The notes beneath the pieces were generated by a model. It searched no databases. It had not been told where the DNA came from and was given only the letters and a program-made list of their open reading frames with translations. From Stieleria neptunia (GTDB lineage Bacteria; Planctomycetota; Planctomycetia; Pirellulales; Pirellulaceae), in NCBI RefSeq assembly GCF_007754155.1, contig NZ_CP037423.1:3534001-3598000 (forward strand): 64,000 nucleotides of DNA, in the 5' to 3' direction. The translations under genes and the position numbers were made by a program. This document shows, one piece after another, positions 30,171 to 39,443 of this stretch; within the stretch, counting starts at the first letter, position 1, and every line of letters starts with the position of its first letter.

Positions 30171-31756
30171 CGCGTTTCACCTCCGCTGGAAATATCTCCA
30201 ACCATACCAATTCGTCCACTGGGGTCGATGGGGCCGTCTTCCGGTCGGGCCGCAGGCGGCGGACCGGGCAAATGAGACAACAATCGGAAATCAAAGTCAT
30301 CGGGGTACAAATACATCCCTATGAAGAACACCACCCCCGAAGTCGCCGCTCCCACCAACGAGGCGACGAACCAACCGATCATATAGTACGCCACCAGCCC
30401 GATTGACGTGCCGACCACCATCGCCATACAGGCCGCGATCGGACTGGAACGGCGAAAATACAGACCACCGATGATCGGCCAAATGCAACTGCCGACCATC
30501 GGTCCGGCAAAAAACAAAACCGTCGCAAGGGTGCCGATATTGGGATAAGCGACGCACCACGTGACAACCCCCAACCCAATGATCGCGAACAACGACCAAC
30601 GCCGTTTGACCGGGTCGGTGGCGGTCGTGCCACTGATCCGCTTCGCCAGCGGTTCGGCGATGTCGTTGACCACCAAGTCGCTCGTCGCGGCCAACAAGCT
30701 GTCGATGCTCGATGCCAGTGAGCAAAAGACGACCACGAACACCAGCAGCGCGCCCCCGGTCCCCAGCAGCGTCGCGGCAACCAGCGGGCCCACCGTGTCG
30801 GGTTGACTGACCCCGATCCCCAGCGCCGGCGCGGCCAGGCCCAAAAAACCGGCGACGATCGGAACGGGCAGCCACAACAATCCGCCCAACAAATACGCCT
30901 TGGGGCCGACCCCCTCACGCATCGCAAACGCGCGGCTCCACCACACATTGCTGTGAAAAATTTCTCCAAATCCGAATAGCATATTATTGAACAACGCCAT
31001 CAATGCCGCCGGAAACAGGATCGACAACAACATCGGTCGATCCTCTTGTAGCTGGTGATGGACGTCTGCGATGTCGACATGCAAAAGCACCGCAATGGCG
31101 ACGACGACCAGCCCGATCAGGATAATAATGCTTTGCACAAAGTCGGTGCCGATGACCGCGTACATGCCGCCGAACAGCGTGTACAGCACACAAACCGCCA
31201 GCACGACCGTCATCCCGACTTCATACGGAATGCCCGAGAGCGCGTTGAGCAATTTGCCGCCCGCCATCGCCATCGAAATCAACCACGTCATCGCGTAAAA
31301 CAGCGAGATGATCAGAAACGGGATCGATCCCAGACGCCCGTAGCGACGCCGGACAAACTCCACCGCCGTGTAGCCGTGCGGCATCAAGCGGCGAATCCTG
31401 CCGCTCAGCGGGGCGAATGCGAACAACCCGAAACTGGCCGTTGAATACGCCAACGCACCCCAAATGCCGAGCTGCAGCGCGAACTGCGGCGCCAACATGG
31501 TCGTGTTGGATGTCACCCAAGTCGCCACCGCCGTCGCGGTGCCGAGGGCCAATCCGACGTTCCGGCCCGCCACGGCAAATCCGTCATACGACGTCGCCCG
31601 GCGGCCCCACCAGATGCCCAGCCCGATCCATGCCACTCCGAACAGCACCAGCATCCCGTAACCGGCCTCGGGGCTGAGGATGCGGCCGGCATCGACCGAT
31701 TGAGAAAACAACAAAATGGCGAAGATTCCTTCGGCCCCACCGTCTGCGGTCATCAT
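30167..31756 (-). CDS. Sodium:solute symporter (SSS family)
   Basis: The first ATG after the upstream stop codon (31756) gives 529 residues; the longer frame reads through the neighbouring gene and is rejected. About 13 hydrophobic segments are visible. Family motifs include GRRATSYDGFAVAGRNVGLALGT at the N-terminus, ATWVTSNTTMLAP, and the helix with GGMYAVIGTDFVQS, plus a conserved SSIDSLLAATSDLVVNDI that holds the second sodium site. The substrate is not predictable; acetate, proline, sugars and others occur. The start overlaps the upstream gene stop by four bases and the 40-residue protein overlaps the end, so three genes are coupled. Confidence 0.9.
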   Translation of the reverse strand: MMTADGGAEGIFAILLFSQSVDAGRILSPEAGYGMLVLFGVAWIGLGIWWGRRATSYDGFAVAGRNVGLALGTATAVATWVTSNTTMLAPQFALQLGIWGALAYSTASFGLFAFAPLSGRIRRLMPHGYTAVEFVRRRYGRLGSIPFLIISLFYAMTWLISMAMAGGKLLNALSGIPYEVGMTVVLAVCVLYTLFGGMYAVIGTDFVQSIIILIGLVVVAIAVLLHVDIADVHHQLQEDRPMLLSILFPAALMALFNNMLFGFGEIFHSNVWWSRAFAMREGVGPKAYLLGGLLWLPVPIVAGFLGLAAPALGIGVSQPDTVGPLVAATLLGTGGALLVFVVVFCSLASSIDSLLAATSDLVVNDIAEPLAKRISGTTATDPVKRRWSLFAIIGLGVVTWCVAYPNIGTLATVLFFAGPMVGSCIWPIIGGLYFRRSSPIAACMAMVVGTSIGLVAYYMIGWFVASLVGAATSGVVFFIGMYLYPDDFDFRLLSHLPGPPPAARPEDGPIDPSGRIGMVGDISSGGETR

Positions 31757-32343
31757 GATTCCCCACCCGACTTGACCTCGGTTTGCAACATCGACGCGCG
31801 ATCGTCGTCGCCGGCTGCGATCTGTTTTTCGATCCAACGGCCTCGCAGGATCACAAAGGCGATTCCGCCAACCACGATCGCTCCGATCGCAAACAGGGTC
31901 AGCGAGGGAGCCAGCCGCCAATGTTCGACCGTTGCCACGGCCGGTGCGGACGTCGCCAGGATTTCTCCGTCGGCGCCGATCGCCTCGACGTAAAACTGGT
32001 AGACCCCGTCGCTCAACCCGGACTGAAACGATTGGGTCGCCACGCCCTGATACGCGATCTGATCGGCGCGGTCGCGGACGCGGTACAACGCCGCCCCGTC
32101 CACCGCCGTCCACTCCAGCGTGAAATAGCCTTCACGCGAGACGTCCAACTCGGGGCCGACAAACGCCAACGCGGGCCGCGGCTGCGGCTCCGACTCGGCC
32201 GCCATCGCAACCGAGTCCCAAACCGCCGTCGAAGATCCGATCAGCACCACCGCCGCGGCGACCACCCGGCGCAGCCGCGGGCAGGCGAGTGCCCGTGCGC
32301 CGCGGCGCTTCCGGCGAGTGTTGAAGTGAGCTAGCATCCACAT
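31753..32343 (-). CDS. Exported, membrane-anchored protein with fibronectin-III-like domain
   Basis: A 196-residue protein. The Arg-rich N-terminus precedes a hydrophobic segment (VVAAAVVLIGSS) and a likely signal cleavage after VAMA. A beta-rich domain follows (PELDVSREGYFTLEWTA...YRVRDRADQIAYQG...GLSDGVYQFYVEAIGADGEI, split by gaps here), typical of fibronectin III repeats. One transmembrane helix (LTLFAIGAIVVGGIAFVI) and a charged C-terminus end it. Its stop overlaps the start of the symporter, so it is probably a periplasmic or extracytoplasmic partner of that transporter. I know no named family for it. Confidence 0.7.
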   Translation of the reverse strand: MWMLAHFNTRRKRRGARALACPRLRRVVAAAVVLIGSSTAVWDSVAMAAESEPQPRPALAFVGPELDVSREGYFTLEWTAVDGAALYRVRDRADQIAYQGVATQSFQSGLSDGVYQFYVEAIGADGEILATSAPAVATVEHWRLAPSLTLFAIGAIVVGGIAFVILRGRWIEKQIAAGDDDRASMLQTEVKSGGES

Positions 32344-32360
32344 GGAATCGAACTTCTCGT

Positions 32361-32585
32361 CTAGCGGCGTCGCACGCGTTTAAGCCAATAGTCGACACCC
32401 ATCTCGTTGATGGGGTCGCCGTCCAGGCAAACGGTGATTTTCTCCGTCCCGTCGGCGACGTTTTCCAGCTGCTTCGCGGCCGCTTCGCCGCTCTTGGCGT
32501 CCACCGGAAACGACTCCAGCACGGTGCCGTCGCCGTCGATCTGTTTGACTTCGTAAGTTTTGTGTAGTGAATCCGACCATTCCAT
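32361..32585 (-). CDS. Small soluble protein, function unknown
   Basis: About 74 residues starting MEWSDSLHK. Two in-frame ATGs exist (32591 and 32585). A GGGAG ribosome site lies only two bases before the first but about eight bases before the second, so 32585 is preferred. It is acidic, with no membrane segment and no signal; it has a beta-alpha-beta look (KTYEVKQID, TVLESFPVDA, AAKQLENVA, ITVCLDGDPI). It sits between the BCCT transporter (12 bases before) and the fibronectin-like gene (17 bases after) in the same direction. No function is recognised. Confidence 0.7.
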   Translation of the reverse strand: MEWSDSLHKTYEVKQIDGDGTVLESFPVDAKSGEAAAKQLENVADGTEKITVCLDGDPINEMGVDYWLKRVRRR

Positions 32586-32597
32586 TGTCATGTCTCC

Positions 32598-34310
32598 CTA
32601 GGAGTAAAGTGGTGATGAAGAGATTTGAGAATCTCTGTGAAGCGAAGTCACCAACCCGTAACAGGCCAGCAACAAGACTAACGTCAAGGGAAGTGCGGCC
32701 GCAATCGATGCGGCCTGCAATGCGTCCAGGCCTCCGCCATAGAGCAGTGCAGCGGCGACCAGCCCTTCACTGATCGCCCAGAAAAGTCGCGTTCCGACGG
32801 GTGGATTTCGAGACCCGCCCGACGCGATGATATCGATCACCATCGACGCGGAATCCGACGAGGTGACGAAGAAGAGAACGATGCAAAGCGTGGCGATGCC
32901 GATCGCGATCGTTTGAATGACAACCGAGGGAAACAACCCTTCCAGCAGAACAAACAAGACCGTCGGCAGCGTATCGACCGTGGACCGCCCGTCAGGCGTG
33001 ACCACCGCCGCTTGATAGTACTCGACCGCTGTCAAGGGTTGCTGCTCACGCTTGAACTCGCCCGAATCCAGCCGAACCAACTCGCCCGCCGGACCGGCTT
33101 CACCGACCCAGTACTTCGGCAACTCGTCGGCAGGGTCATAGTTGTCGTCGCTCGACAACCGTTCCATATGGTCGGTGTATTGCCGCAGCGTGGTCGTGCC
33201 AAAGGCGGTCAGCCAGGCGATGCCCACTGCCGTGGGGACCAGCAACACGCCGATCACAAACTCCTTGATCGTCCGCCCGCGGGAAATACGGGCGATGAAC
33301 ATCCCGACAAACGGCGACCATGAAATCCACCACGCCCAGTAGAACACGGTCCAGCCGTTGACCCACGTTTGTGACTGCTCGTTGAACGCCCCGGTTCGCA
33401 ATGAATTAAACGGCAGCGTTTGCAAATAGGCGCCGGTGTTTTCGATCGCGGCACCCAGGTACGTGAACACGCCGACGCCCAACACCACCAACGTCATCAA
33501 CGTCGCGGCGAGCACCAAATTCAACTCGCTCAAACGCCGAATCCCGCCGTGCAATCCGACGACCACCGACGCGGTTGCCATCGCGGTGATCGCGGCGATC
33601 AGTGTCATCTGCACTTCGATGCCCGAACCGATCCCGAACAAATGCGACAGCCCGGCGTTGACCTGCTGGGCTCCGATCCCCAACGACGTGGCCACACCGG
33701 TCAACGTCGAAACGATCGCCAGGATGTCGACCAGATCGCCCAGCCGCCCCCAAACTCGATCGCCGAACACCGGGTACAGCAACGACCGGAAGCTCAGCGG
33801 CAACCCCCGGCGAAAACCACTGTAGGCGAGCGCCAGGCCGACGACGCAGTAGAGCGCCCAGGGATGAAGCCCCCAGTGAAAGATCGTGACCGCCATCGAC
33901 AATCGCGACTGGTCCAGCCCGTCGGCAAAACCCGGCGGCGTGCTTTCGTAATGGATGATCGGTTCCGCCACACCAAAAAACAACAACCCGATGCCCATGC
34001 CGGCGCTGAACAACATGGCGAACCACGACCCCCGGCTGAACTCCGGTGACTCGTCATCGCGACCGAGTCGGACCTGCCCGTACTTGCCAACCGCCAGCCA
34101 AATCGCAAAGCCGAAAAAGAACGCCATCGAGGCGACGTAAAGCCAGCCGAAATGGACCGCGATCGTCTTGCGAACGGCAACAAACGCGTCCTGTAACTCG
34201 TTGGCGGGCCACACGAAACACAGCAAGGCGACCGCCAACACGATCGCAGCGCTGGAAAGGAATACGACCGGATGCATCTCAAAATGCGGACCGATCACCA
34301 CGCGCGGCAT
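32598..34310 (-). CDS. BCCT-family betaine/carnitine/choline transporter
   Basis: The ATG at 34310 gives 570 residues; a TTG at 34361 would add 17. Twelve hydrophobic helices can be traced. Signature stretches: GMGIGLLFFGVAEP, the Trp-rich segment WAWWISWSPFVGMFIARISRGR, and VVSTSS-like VTSSDSASMV near the end. These transporters take up glycine betaine or related trimethylammonium solutes, driven by sodium or proton gradients, and often sense osmotic stress through their C-terminal tail; the tail here is short. It follows the two glycine methyltransferase genes by about 200 bases, consistent with synthesis and uptake of betaine. Confidence 0.92.
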   Translation of the reverse strand: MPRVVIGPHFEMHPVVFLSSAAIVLAVALLCFVWPANELQDAFVAVRKTIAVHFGWLYVASMAFFFGFAIWLAVGKYGQVRLGRDDESPEFSRGSWFAMLFSAGMGIGLLFFGVAEPIIHYESTPPGFADGLDQSRLSMAVTIFHWGLHPWALYCVVGLALAYSGFRRGLPLSFRSLLYPVFGDRVWGRLGDLVDILAIVSTLTGVATSLGIGAQQVNAGLSHLFGIGSGIEVQMTLIAAITAMATASVVVGLHGGIRRLSELNLVLAATLMTLVVLGVGVFTYLGAAIENTGAYLQTLPFNSLRTGAFNEQSQTWVNGWTVFYWAWWISWSPFVGMFIARISRGRTIKEFVIGVLLVPTAVGIAWLTAFGTTTLRQYTDHMERLSSDDNYDPADELPKYWVGEAGPAGELVRLDSGEFKREQQPLTAVEYYQAAVVTPDGRSTVDTLPTVLFVLLEGLFPSVVIQTIAIGIATLCIVLFFVTSSDSASMVIDIIASGGSRNPPVGTRLFWAISEGLVAAALLYGGGLDALQAASIAAALPLTLVLLLACYGLVTSLHRDSQISSSPLYS

Positions 34311-34517
34311 CTGCGGAGCGCGGGGTGGTGCGGGGCGTTGGGAAGTGGTCGTTTGGGTCAAGAATCAATCGGTAAAGGAAATGGAACGTGCCTGAATACG
34401 TGCCTGAAATGGAGGTGTTGCGGTGGTCCGTCGCCGCAGTGGTCTGCCAAGCTTAACATCGCGCGGAAAAGAGGTGTCGGGTCGAGCCCCCCTTCTTTTC
34501 CGCCGATTGCTGATTCC

Positions 34518-35354
34518 CTACGGCTTACCGAATAGAAACACGCCCCAGCTCAAGTGCCCGTTTCGGCCTCCATCCACCCAGTGCTGGAGCCCCGTTTTCA
34601 TGCGTTCCAAGTAATCGTCGGAGATTTTGCCATTCAAGTCCGACTGGCGGTCTTCGGTCACCTGCAGCACACGCGCGTAGTGATTGACCAGTTGATCGGT
34701 CAGGTCCTCAAACCCCAAATCGTTCCAACCGAGATCTTCTGCGACGCCTTGATAGAATTTCGGCGAACCGAGGTCGGCCAAATGGATCCGCGCCAGAATC
34801 GGATCCAGCACACCGTCGGGGCAATCGTTCGACTGCATCGGATCGGTAAAGACGAATCGCCCGCCGGGCTTGAGGACCCGATCCACCTCGCCCAAGACAC
34901 GCGGCCGATTGCCGGCATGCAAAATGGCGTCCTGGGACCAGGCGGCGTCAAACAGGCCGCCCTCAAACGGCAGCTCTTCAAAACTGCCGTCGACGACATC
35001 GATCCGGTCTGCCACGCCGGCCTGCTCGTTCAGTCGACGATTGCGCGCGTTCTCGGTCTCCGACAGGTTGACGCACGTCACGCGACAGCCAAAGCGTTCG
35101 ACCATCCGCCGCGCCGCGCCGCCGTATCCCGACCCGACGTCGATCACCGTGGAGTGCTGGTTTAAATCGCCGATCCGATCGAGCAAATGATCGACCGTGC
35201 GCCGGCTGGCATCCTTGATCGGCTCCGCGTCGGATTCGTACAACCCGATGTGAATGTCCTCGCCACCCCAGATCTCCGAGTAAAAATGGTCCGCATCGGA
35301 ACTGTTGTAGTACTCCCGGGCGACCTGCGTGGCTGTCTCTGAACTCATGCTCAT
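34518..35354 (-). CDS. Sarcosine/dimethylglycine N-methyltransferase
   Basis: A 278-residue class I SAM methyltransferase. The SAM motif is VIDVGSGYGGAARRM, followed by an acidic residue pair and FDAAWSQDAILHA, and a conserved VFTDPMQSNDCPDG; the early part AREYYNSSDADHFYSEIWGGEDIHIGLY is characteristic of the dimethylglycine/sarcosine methylating enzymes (quoted in pieces under family limits: AREYYNSSDAD and WGGEDIHIGLY). It would carry out the last two methylations from sarcosine to glycine betaine. Its ATG overlaps the stop codon of the glycine/sarcosine methyltransferase (ATGA), so the pair is translationally coupled. The upstream partner does the first steps. Confidence 0.9.
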   Translation of the reverse strand: MSMSSETATQVAREYYNSSDADHFYSEIWGGEDIHIGLYESDAEPIKDASRRTVDHLLDRIGDLNQHSTVIDVGSGYGGAARRMVERFGCRVTCVNLSETENARNRRLNEQAGVADRIDVVDGSFEELPFEGGLFDAAWSQDAILHAGNRPRVLGEVDRVLKPGGRFVFTDPMQSNDCPDGVLDPILARIHLADLGSPKFYQGVAEDLGWNDLGFEDLTDQLVNHYARVLQVTEDRQSDLNGKISDDYLERMKTGLQHWVDGGRNGHLSWGVFLFGKP

Positions 35355-36178
35355 CGTGGCGCCCCCTCGTACTTCTTCGACGCAACGTGGACGAAAAAGT
35401 CCGGCTCGCGCTCGTGATAGGTTTCCTGGAAATCTCCGTAGGTGCTCACCGACTGGAAACCGACCTCTTGCATCAGATGACGCGTGTAATCCTTCCGCAG
35501 CGGAAACATATTCAAGTGGTACACCGATCCGTCGTCGAACGAGTACTGGAATCGCGCCAGCCCCTCGTCGACGTGCTCCGGTTCCGCCGAGACTTTTTCG
35601 CCACAGTAGTAATATTTATGCTTTGAACTGAAACCGTGATCGAGCATTTCGTCATAGTTTCGCTGGTCCAGAATCAAAACGCCGTCGTGGACCAACGCCG
35701 AATAGAATTCCGCCAACGCCTTCCGCCGGTCCCGCTCGTCGAACAAGTGCGTGAACGAGTTGCCCAGGCAAATCACGGCGTCAAAACGACCGTAAACGTC
35801 CTGGTTCAGCCAACGCCAATCCGCCTGGACGGTCCGCAAGACACGTCCCCGCTGGCGGGCGTTTTCAAAGGCCCTTGCGAGCATGTAGGGGCTGCCGTCC
35901 ACGCTGACCACATCAAAACCGGCCTCAAGCAGCCGAACCGAATGAAAACCGGTCCCGGTGGCCACGTCCAGCACCCGCTTGACGCCGTGGGCCTTGAGCT
36001 GCTCGATGAAAAAATCCCCCTCCGATTCCCAGCGCTGCTGCCAGTCAATCAGCTCATCCCACTTCTCCACGAATCCCCGCACATATTCATCGGTGTAGGT
36101 ATCCGTTGACCTCACCTCCGTGGGGTCGGTGCCGTAGTCTTGGGATTTGTATTCGAGCAGGAATTCGTCGGGCGCCAT
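35351..36178 (-). CDS. Glycine/sarcosine N-methyltransferase
   Basis: The ATG at 36178 gives 275 residues (a TTG upstream would add 10). SAM motif: VLDVATGTGFHSVRL, followed by VVSVDGSPYML and DAVICLGNSFTHLF. YTDEYVRGFVEKWDELIDW is typical of the GSMT family. It methylates glycine to sarcosine and then to dimethylglycine using SAM. This gene pair is the hallmark of the de novo betaine route known from halophilic and marine bacteria. It is divergent from a MarR regulator 262 bases away. Confidence 0.9.
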   Translation of the reverse strand: MAPDEFLLEYKSQDYGTDPTEVRSTDTYTDEYVRGFVEKWDELIDWQQRWESEGDFFIEQLKAHGVKRVLDVATGTGFHSVRLLEAGFDVVSVDGSPYMLARAFENARQRGRVLRTVQADWRWLNQDVYGRFDAVICLGNSFTHLFDERDRRKALAEFYSALVHDGVLILDQRNYDEMLDHGFSSKHKYYYCGEKVSAEPEHVDEGLARFQYSFDDGSVYHLNMFPLRKDYTRHLMQEVGFQSVSTYGDFQETYHEREPDFFVHVASKKYEGAPR

Positions 36179-36440
36179 GTGTTGTTGCCTTAGGAAAGAA
36201 ATCGTCAACTTGCGGTCAAGCCGCTCTGGACGAGCGATCCAGGTTATCAGAAAGTGGTTTGTGTTGAAAGCAGTTTTGCCTTCGGCGGGAGTCTATGGAC
36301 GGCTCCCCGGTGACGTCAACCTCGCGTTTTTCCGCCGAACTCGGCGTGGGAACCCATCTGAAATTTCCCCGGAACGCCGATTGCGGTAAATTGAGTGATG
36401 GTGGTGGAAGTCGCGTTTTGTTACATCAACTTTGGGATCA
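36179..36440. promoter_or_regulatory. Divergent control region between betaine operon and MarR gene
   Basis: No gene is seen. An 8-base palindrome TGACGTCA lies at about 36311-36318. I can find no firm -35/-10 boxes. Such a region would be expected to hold the operators for both genes, but no repeated operator can be defined by eye. Confidence 0.4.
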
Positions 36441-36992
36441 ATGCATTTGTTGACGCATGAGGACCAGATCGTTGCGGCGATCAGGCAGATCATTCGGGCG
36501 GTGGACCTGCATTCTCGAAAATTGGTCAACGGCCACGGGTTCACGGGCCCGCAGCTGGCCGTGTTGCAAGAAGCCCAACGCCTCGGCAGTGCATCGCCTA
36601 AAGCGATCGCCCGCGCGGTGCATCTCAGCCAGGCGACGGTGTCGGGCATCTTGCAGCGACTGGAGCGGCGGGAACTGATCCTCCGCAAACCGAGTGCGAA
36701 CGACAAACGCTCCGTGATGATCGAGATTTCGCCGCAGGGCGAACAGGTCCTCCAGGCTTCGCCCTCACTGCTTCAAGACCGCTTTCGCGACGCGCTTTCG
36801 TCGTTGGAAGAGTGGGAGCGGTTGCAAATCCTTTCCACCCTGCAGCGCGTCGCTGGCCTGATGGACGCCGAACATCTCGAAGCGTCGCCCCACCTGACCC
36901 CCGGCGAAATCCCCGGTGACGAAGAGGAATTGCCCAGTCCCGTCCCGCCCACTGCCCCGCCCTCGTCGATCAACCTGAACGAGCCTTGCTGA
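36441..36992 (+). CDS. MarR-family transcriptional regulator
   Basis: A 183-residue regulator from the ATG at 36441 (a TTG three codons upstream is possible). The winged helix spans about residues 35-115: GFTGPQLAVLQEAQRLGSAS, then AIARAVHLSQATVSGILQRLERRELI, and the wing RKPSANDKRSVMIEIS. The C-terminal 35 residues are Pro/Glu rich and probably disordered. It is divergent from the betaine biosynthesis genes, the same arrangement seen for the osmotic regulators EctR and CosR of the MarR family, which repress compatible-solute genes. Control of this operon by this protein is inferred, not shown. Confidence 0.88.
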   Translation: MHLLTHEDQIVAAIRQIIRAVDLHSRKLVNGHGFTGPQLAVLQEAQRLGSASPKAIARAVHLSQATVSGILQRLERRELILRKPSANDKRSVMIEISPQGEQVLQASPSLLQDRFRDALSSLEEWERLQILSTLQRVAGLMDAEHLEASPHLTPGEIPGDEEELPSPVPPTAPPSSINLNEPC

Positions 36993-37133
36993 CGCAAGGC
37001 CCCGGGGGCAGGGTCAACGCGACGGACACCGATCGCATGACTGCAAAATGATGGCACCCTGCTCAATCGTGTCCGGTCCGGTGTTTGCTTCGAGCGAACA
37101 ACCTCTGCCAGCAATTGGGCGCTCGCGTTCACA

Positions 37134-37250
37134 GCGGACCCGATACATCACCTGTTCAACTGGCGCATCGAAACCGGTCAACAGCATGTTCTTCACGATC
37201 AGGATCCCGGCGTCGCCGCTGACCCCTTCGTCTTCGCTCTCGAATACTCG
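37134..37250 (-). pseudogene. Remnant of a type I restriction enzyme HsdR subunit
   Basis: A short frame contains RVFESEDEGVSGDAGILIVK and then NMLLTGFDAPVEQVMYRVR. The second part is the well-known helicase motif of HsdR proteins (usually LIV-KDMLLTGFDAP-EQVMY). Everything around it lacks similarity, so only about 39 codons of a protein that normally has about 1000 residues remain. It borders the broken IS110 element and marks a lost restriction system. Confidence 0.7.
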
Positions 37251-37351
37251 GGGCAGGTTTTTTGAGGGATGACTGCGATGTCCGATGGTTGTGTTCGGTA
37301 GGCTGGCGAAGCCAGGTGAAGCGGAGGCGGGCTCTGCTCTCAAGGAACTTC

Positions 37352-38543
37352 CTACCCAGCTAGTTCATTGGGGACCACTCGCAGGTTGAGTGCAGCTGCC
37401 CGTTTCGCCAGGTTTTCCATTGCTCGCTTCTTGTATTGCTGTTCGTAATAGTCGTTGCCGACATCGACATATTCCCTCCCGTACTTCAGCATCCCATAAA
37501 CTATTTTCGCGAGCTTGTGGGCCGTCGCCGTGATCGCTTTGGGTGAACCAAGACGGGAACGGATCCTGCGAAAGAACGCTCCTAAGGCGCAGTTTGATCG
37601 TGCCAGGGACGCGGCGGCTGTTCGAAGTGCGGCGGCGGCTCGGTTCGCACTTGTACGTGTTTTACCACTGAGCAATTTCCCACCTGTCTTCTTACTGCCC
37701 GGACATAGGCAAAGCCAAGAAGTGAAATGCTTCTCTGTTGCCCACCTACTCATGTCGGTACCGATTTCAGAAATCAGTGTGATTGCGGATTGACCGCTAA
37801 TCCCATCAATGGTCGTCATGTCGACGCCCAGCACCCGGTAGAGCTGATTGCGCATATCGAACCGGGGGCTATTGCTTCCAGCTTTAGGAGCCTTCAGCTT
37901 CGGCAGAATCTCACCGTCACTTCGGTCGGAAAATGTACCCAAATGTTCTTCAAGCTTGGAATCGACTTCCGACAGTTTGGAACCGTAAAAACGGTACAGT
38001 TCCAGAGCCTGTTTTAACGCAAATACATGTTCTTCACGCCAATTGCCTTCCAGAGCTTTCGCGATCGTCGACTCGTCATTTTTGCACCTTGGATCGCGAA
38101 GTTTTGCGAGTAGGTGAGGGTCTCGACTGCCCGCAACAATGGCATCCAAAATGGCAAGGCCAGTGGTGCCGGTGATGTCCGAAATGACGTGATGGAGCTG
38201 GACATTCATTTCCATCATCGCCTTCTGCATCCGTTGGATATGCTCGCTCGCGTTGGCGACGAGCATGGCTCGTTGCCGCATGTAAGAACGCAGAACACAA
38301 ATTGCCGCACTCTTCCAACCAATCTGCGAGCGACGCCAGATCGGATGTAAAGGTGCCGAAGCAGCGAACGTGTGATGAGTCGCGATCGGAGGGCACGGCA
38401 ACATAGTGCTGGGTCGAACCAATATCGATGCCGGCAGCGTTCAAGTTGATTGTGTCAAGTGATTGTGGAACGGGTGCGTTGTCAATCGGAAACCCACCAC
38501 GTGATCGACGCTTAGGTTTCCCAGAGGATTTCTTCTTGGCCAT
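37352..38543 (-). pseudogene. IS110-family transposase, internally deleted and out of frame
   Basis: The N-terminal frame begins at the ATG at 38543 and has the first catalytic region (LNAAGIDIGSTQHYVAV) up to WLEECG. From about 38300 the continuation is found in another frame (AAICVLRSYMRQRAMLVANA...), which holds the middle coiled region and the C-terminal transposase domain (DGISGQSAITLISEIG; FTSWLCLCPGSKKTGGK) to 37352. The part normally between them, with VESTGVYW and the NARHVKNVPGRKTD motif, is missing, so some 70-80 residues including catalytic acidic residues are lost together with a frame change. The element cannot be active. Its ends and flanking duplications were not identified. 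Confidence 0.85.
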
Positions 38544-38778
38544 GGCGGAACTCCGAAAGGTGACTTCAACGGAAAAACGCGGCAGGCGCGGGAGTAGGGC
38601 TCTGTTATTCTCTCAAACGGGGTCAACGCCGTGAGGCGAGCCACCAATGTCATTTTCAAGCAAACTCCCGGGACCAGGCTGAGAAGCGGGCACGAAGCAC
38701 CACGTAGAGAACGGCCTCCACGACCCGCCGCGTATCCGACATGATAATCCTCACACCCAGTTCCTCGGAATCATTTGG

Positions 38779-39409
38779 TCACTTGTGGCCTGCGGCGGCT
38801 GAGCGATTGGCCACTAAAATCCACGAAGAACCCTCGCTCAGAAACAGAACACCCAATTCCCAGTCTTCGCACATCGCCGTGTGCGGCTTTTCCGAGTCCT
38901 TACACGCAAAGACGTAGTGGAAGCTGAACGGAAGTTTCAACAATGGTTTCTGCGGTGGACCAAACAGTAGCATTTGGGAAAACAACGCTTGCCACTTAGG
39001 CTTCCACTCTTCTTCGGCCGGTCGGATCTCCAAGTCGATCACTTTCGTCGGTCGCACTACGCCCAGCGATGTCTTATCTTCCCTCCCACTGAGCTTTCCA
39101 CTCATTGACCGTTCGATGTGGCAACGCGTCGATGATCGCTTTTCGATCTCGCCAACCGTTCTTCGATGAAATCGGTTCGCCAAGAACACGAAGGGTATCA
39201 AGGTTTGGTCGATGGCTTGCCGACCGGTTGTCTTTGGCCGATTCGGTCTTCTCGAGTTCGATCTCGATCCACTGATACTTGCGGAACTGATTCGATCGCG
39301 GCTGATAGCGGTAATCGACCGGATAGAGACGGATCCACTTGCCCGATTCCGTTACGCCGGCGGTACATACGCTTTCACGGTACTTTTCCGACGGATGTGG
39401 ATACGTCAT
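38779..39409 (-). pseudogene. Frameshifted gene of unknown function paired with DUF488
   Basis: The upstream frame starts at the ATG at 39409 (or a GTG at 39412) with MTYPHPSEKYRESVCTAGVT and GKWIRLYPVDYR and ends early at WKAQWEGR. After a frame change at about 39080-39092, the continuation reads GREDKTSLGVVRPTKVIDLE, then LPFSFHYVFACKD and EDWELGVLFL. The two halves together make one protein of a widespread uncharacterised family that often follows a DUF488 gene. Either the gene is dead or the read has an indel. Its C-terminus also looks shortened. I know no function. Confidence 0.7.
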
Positions 39410-39443
39410 CACCGTGATCAGAACCTTTTCCAGTTGCCCACTA

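Noticed and set aside
36773..37132. Minus-strand frame next to the HsdR remnant
   Set aside because: Considered as a longer HsdR remnant, but its residues show no restriction-enzyme motif; most of it is antisense to the MarR gene.
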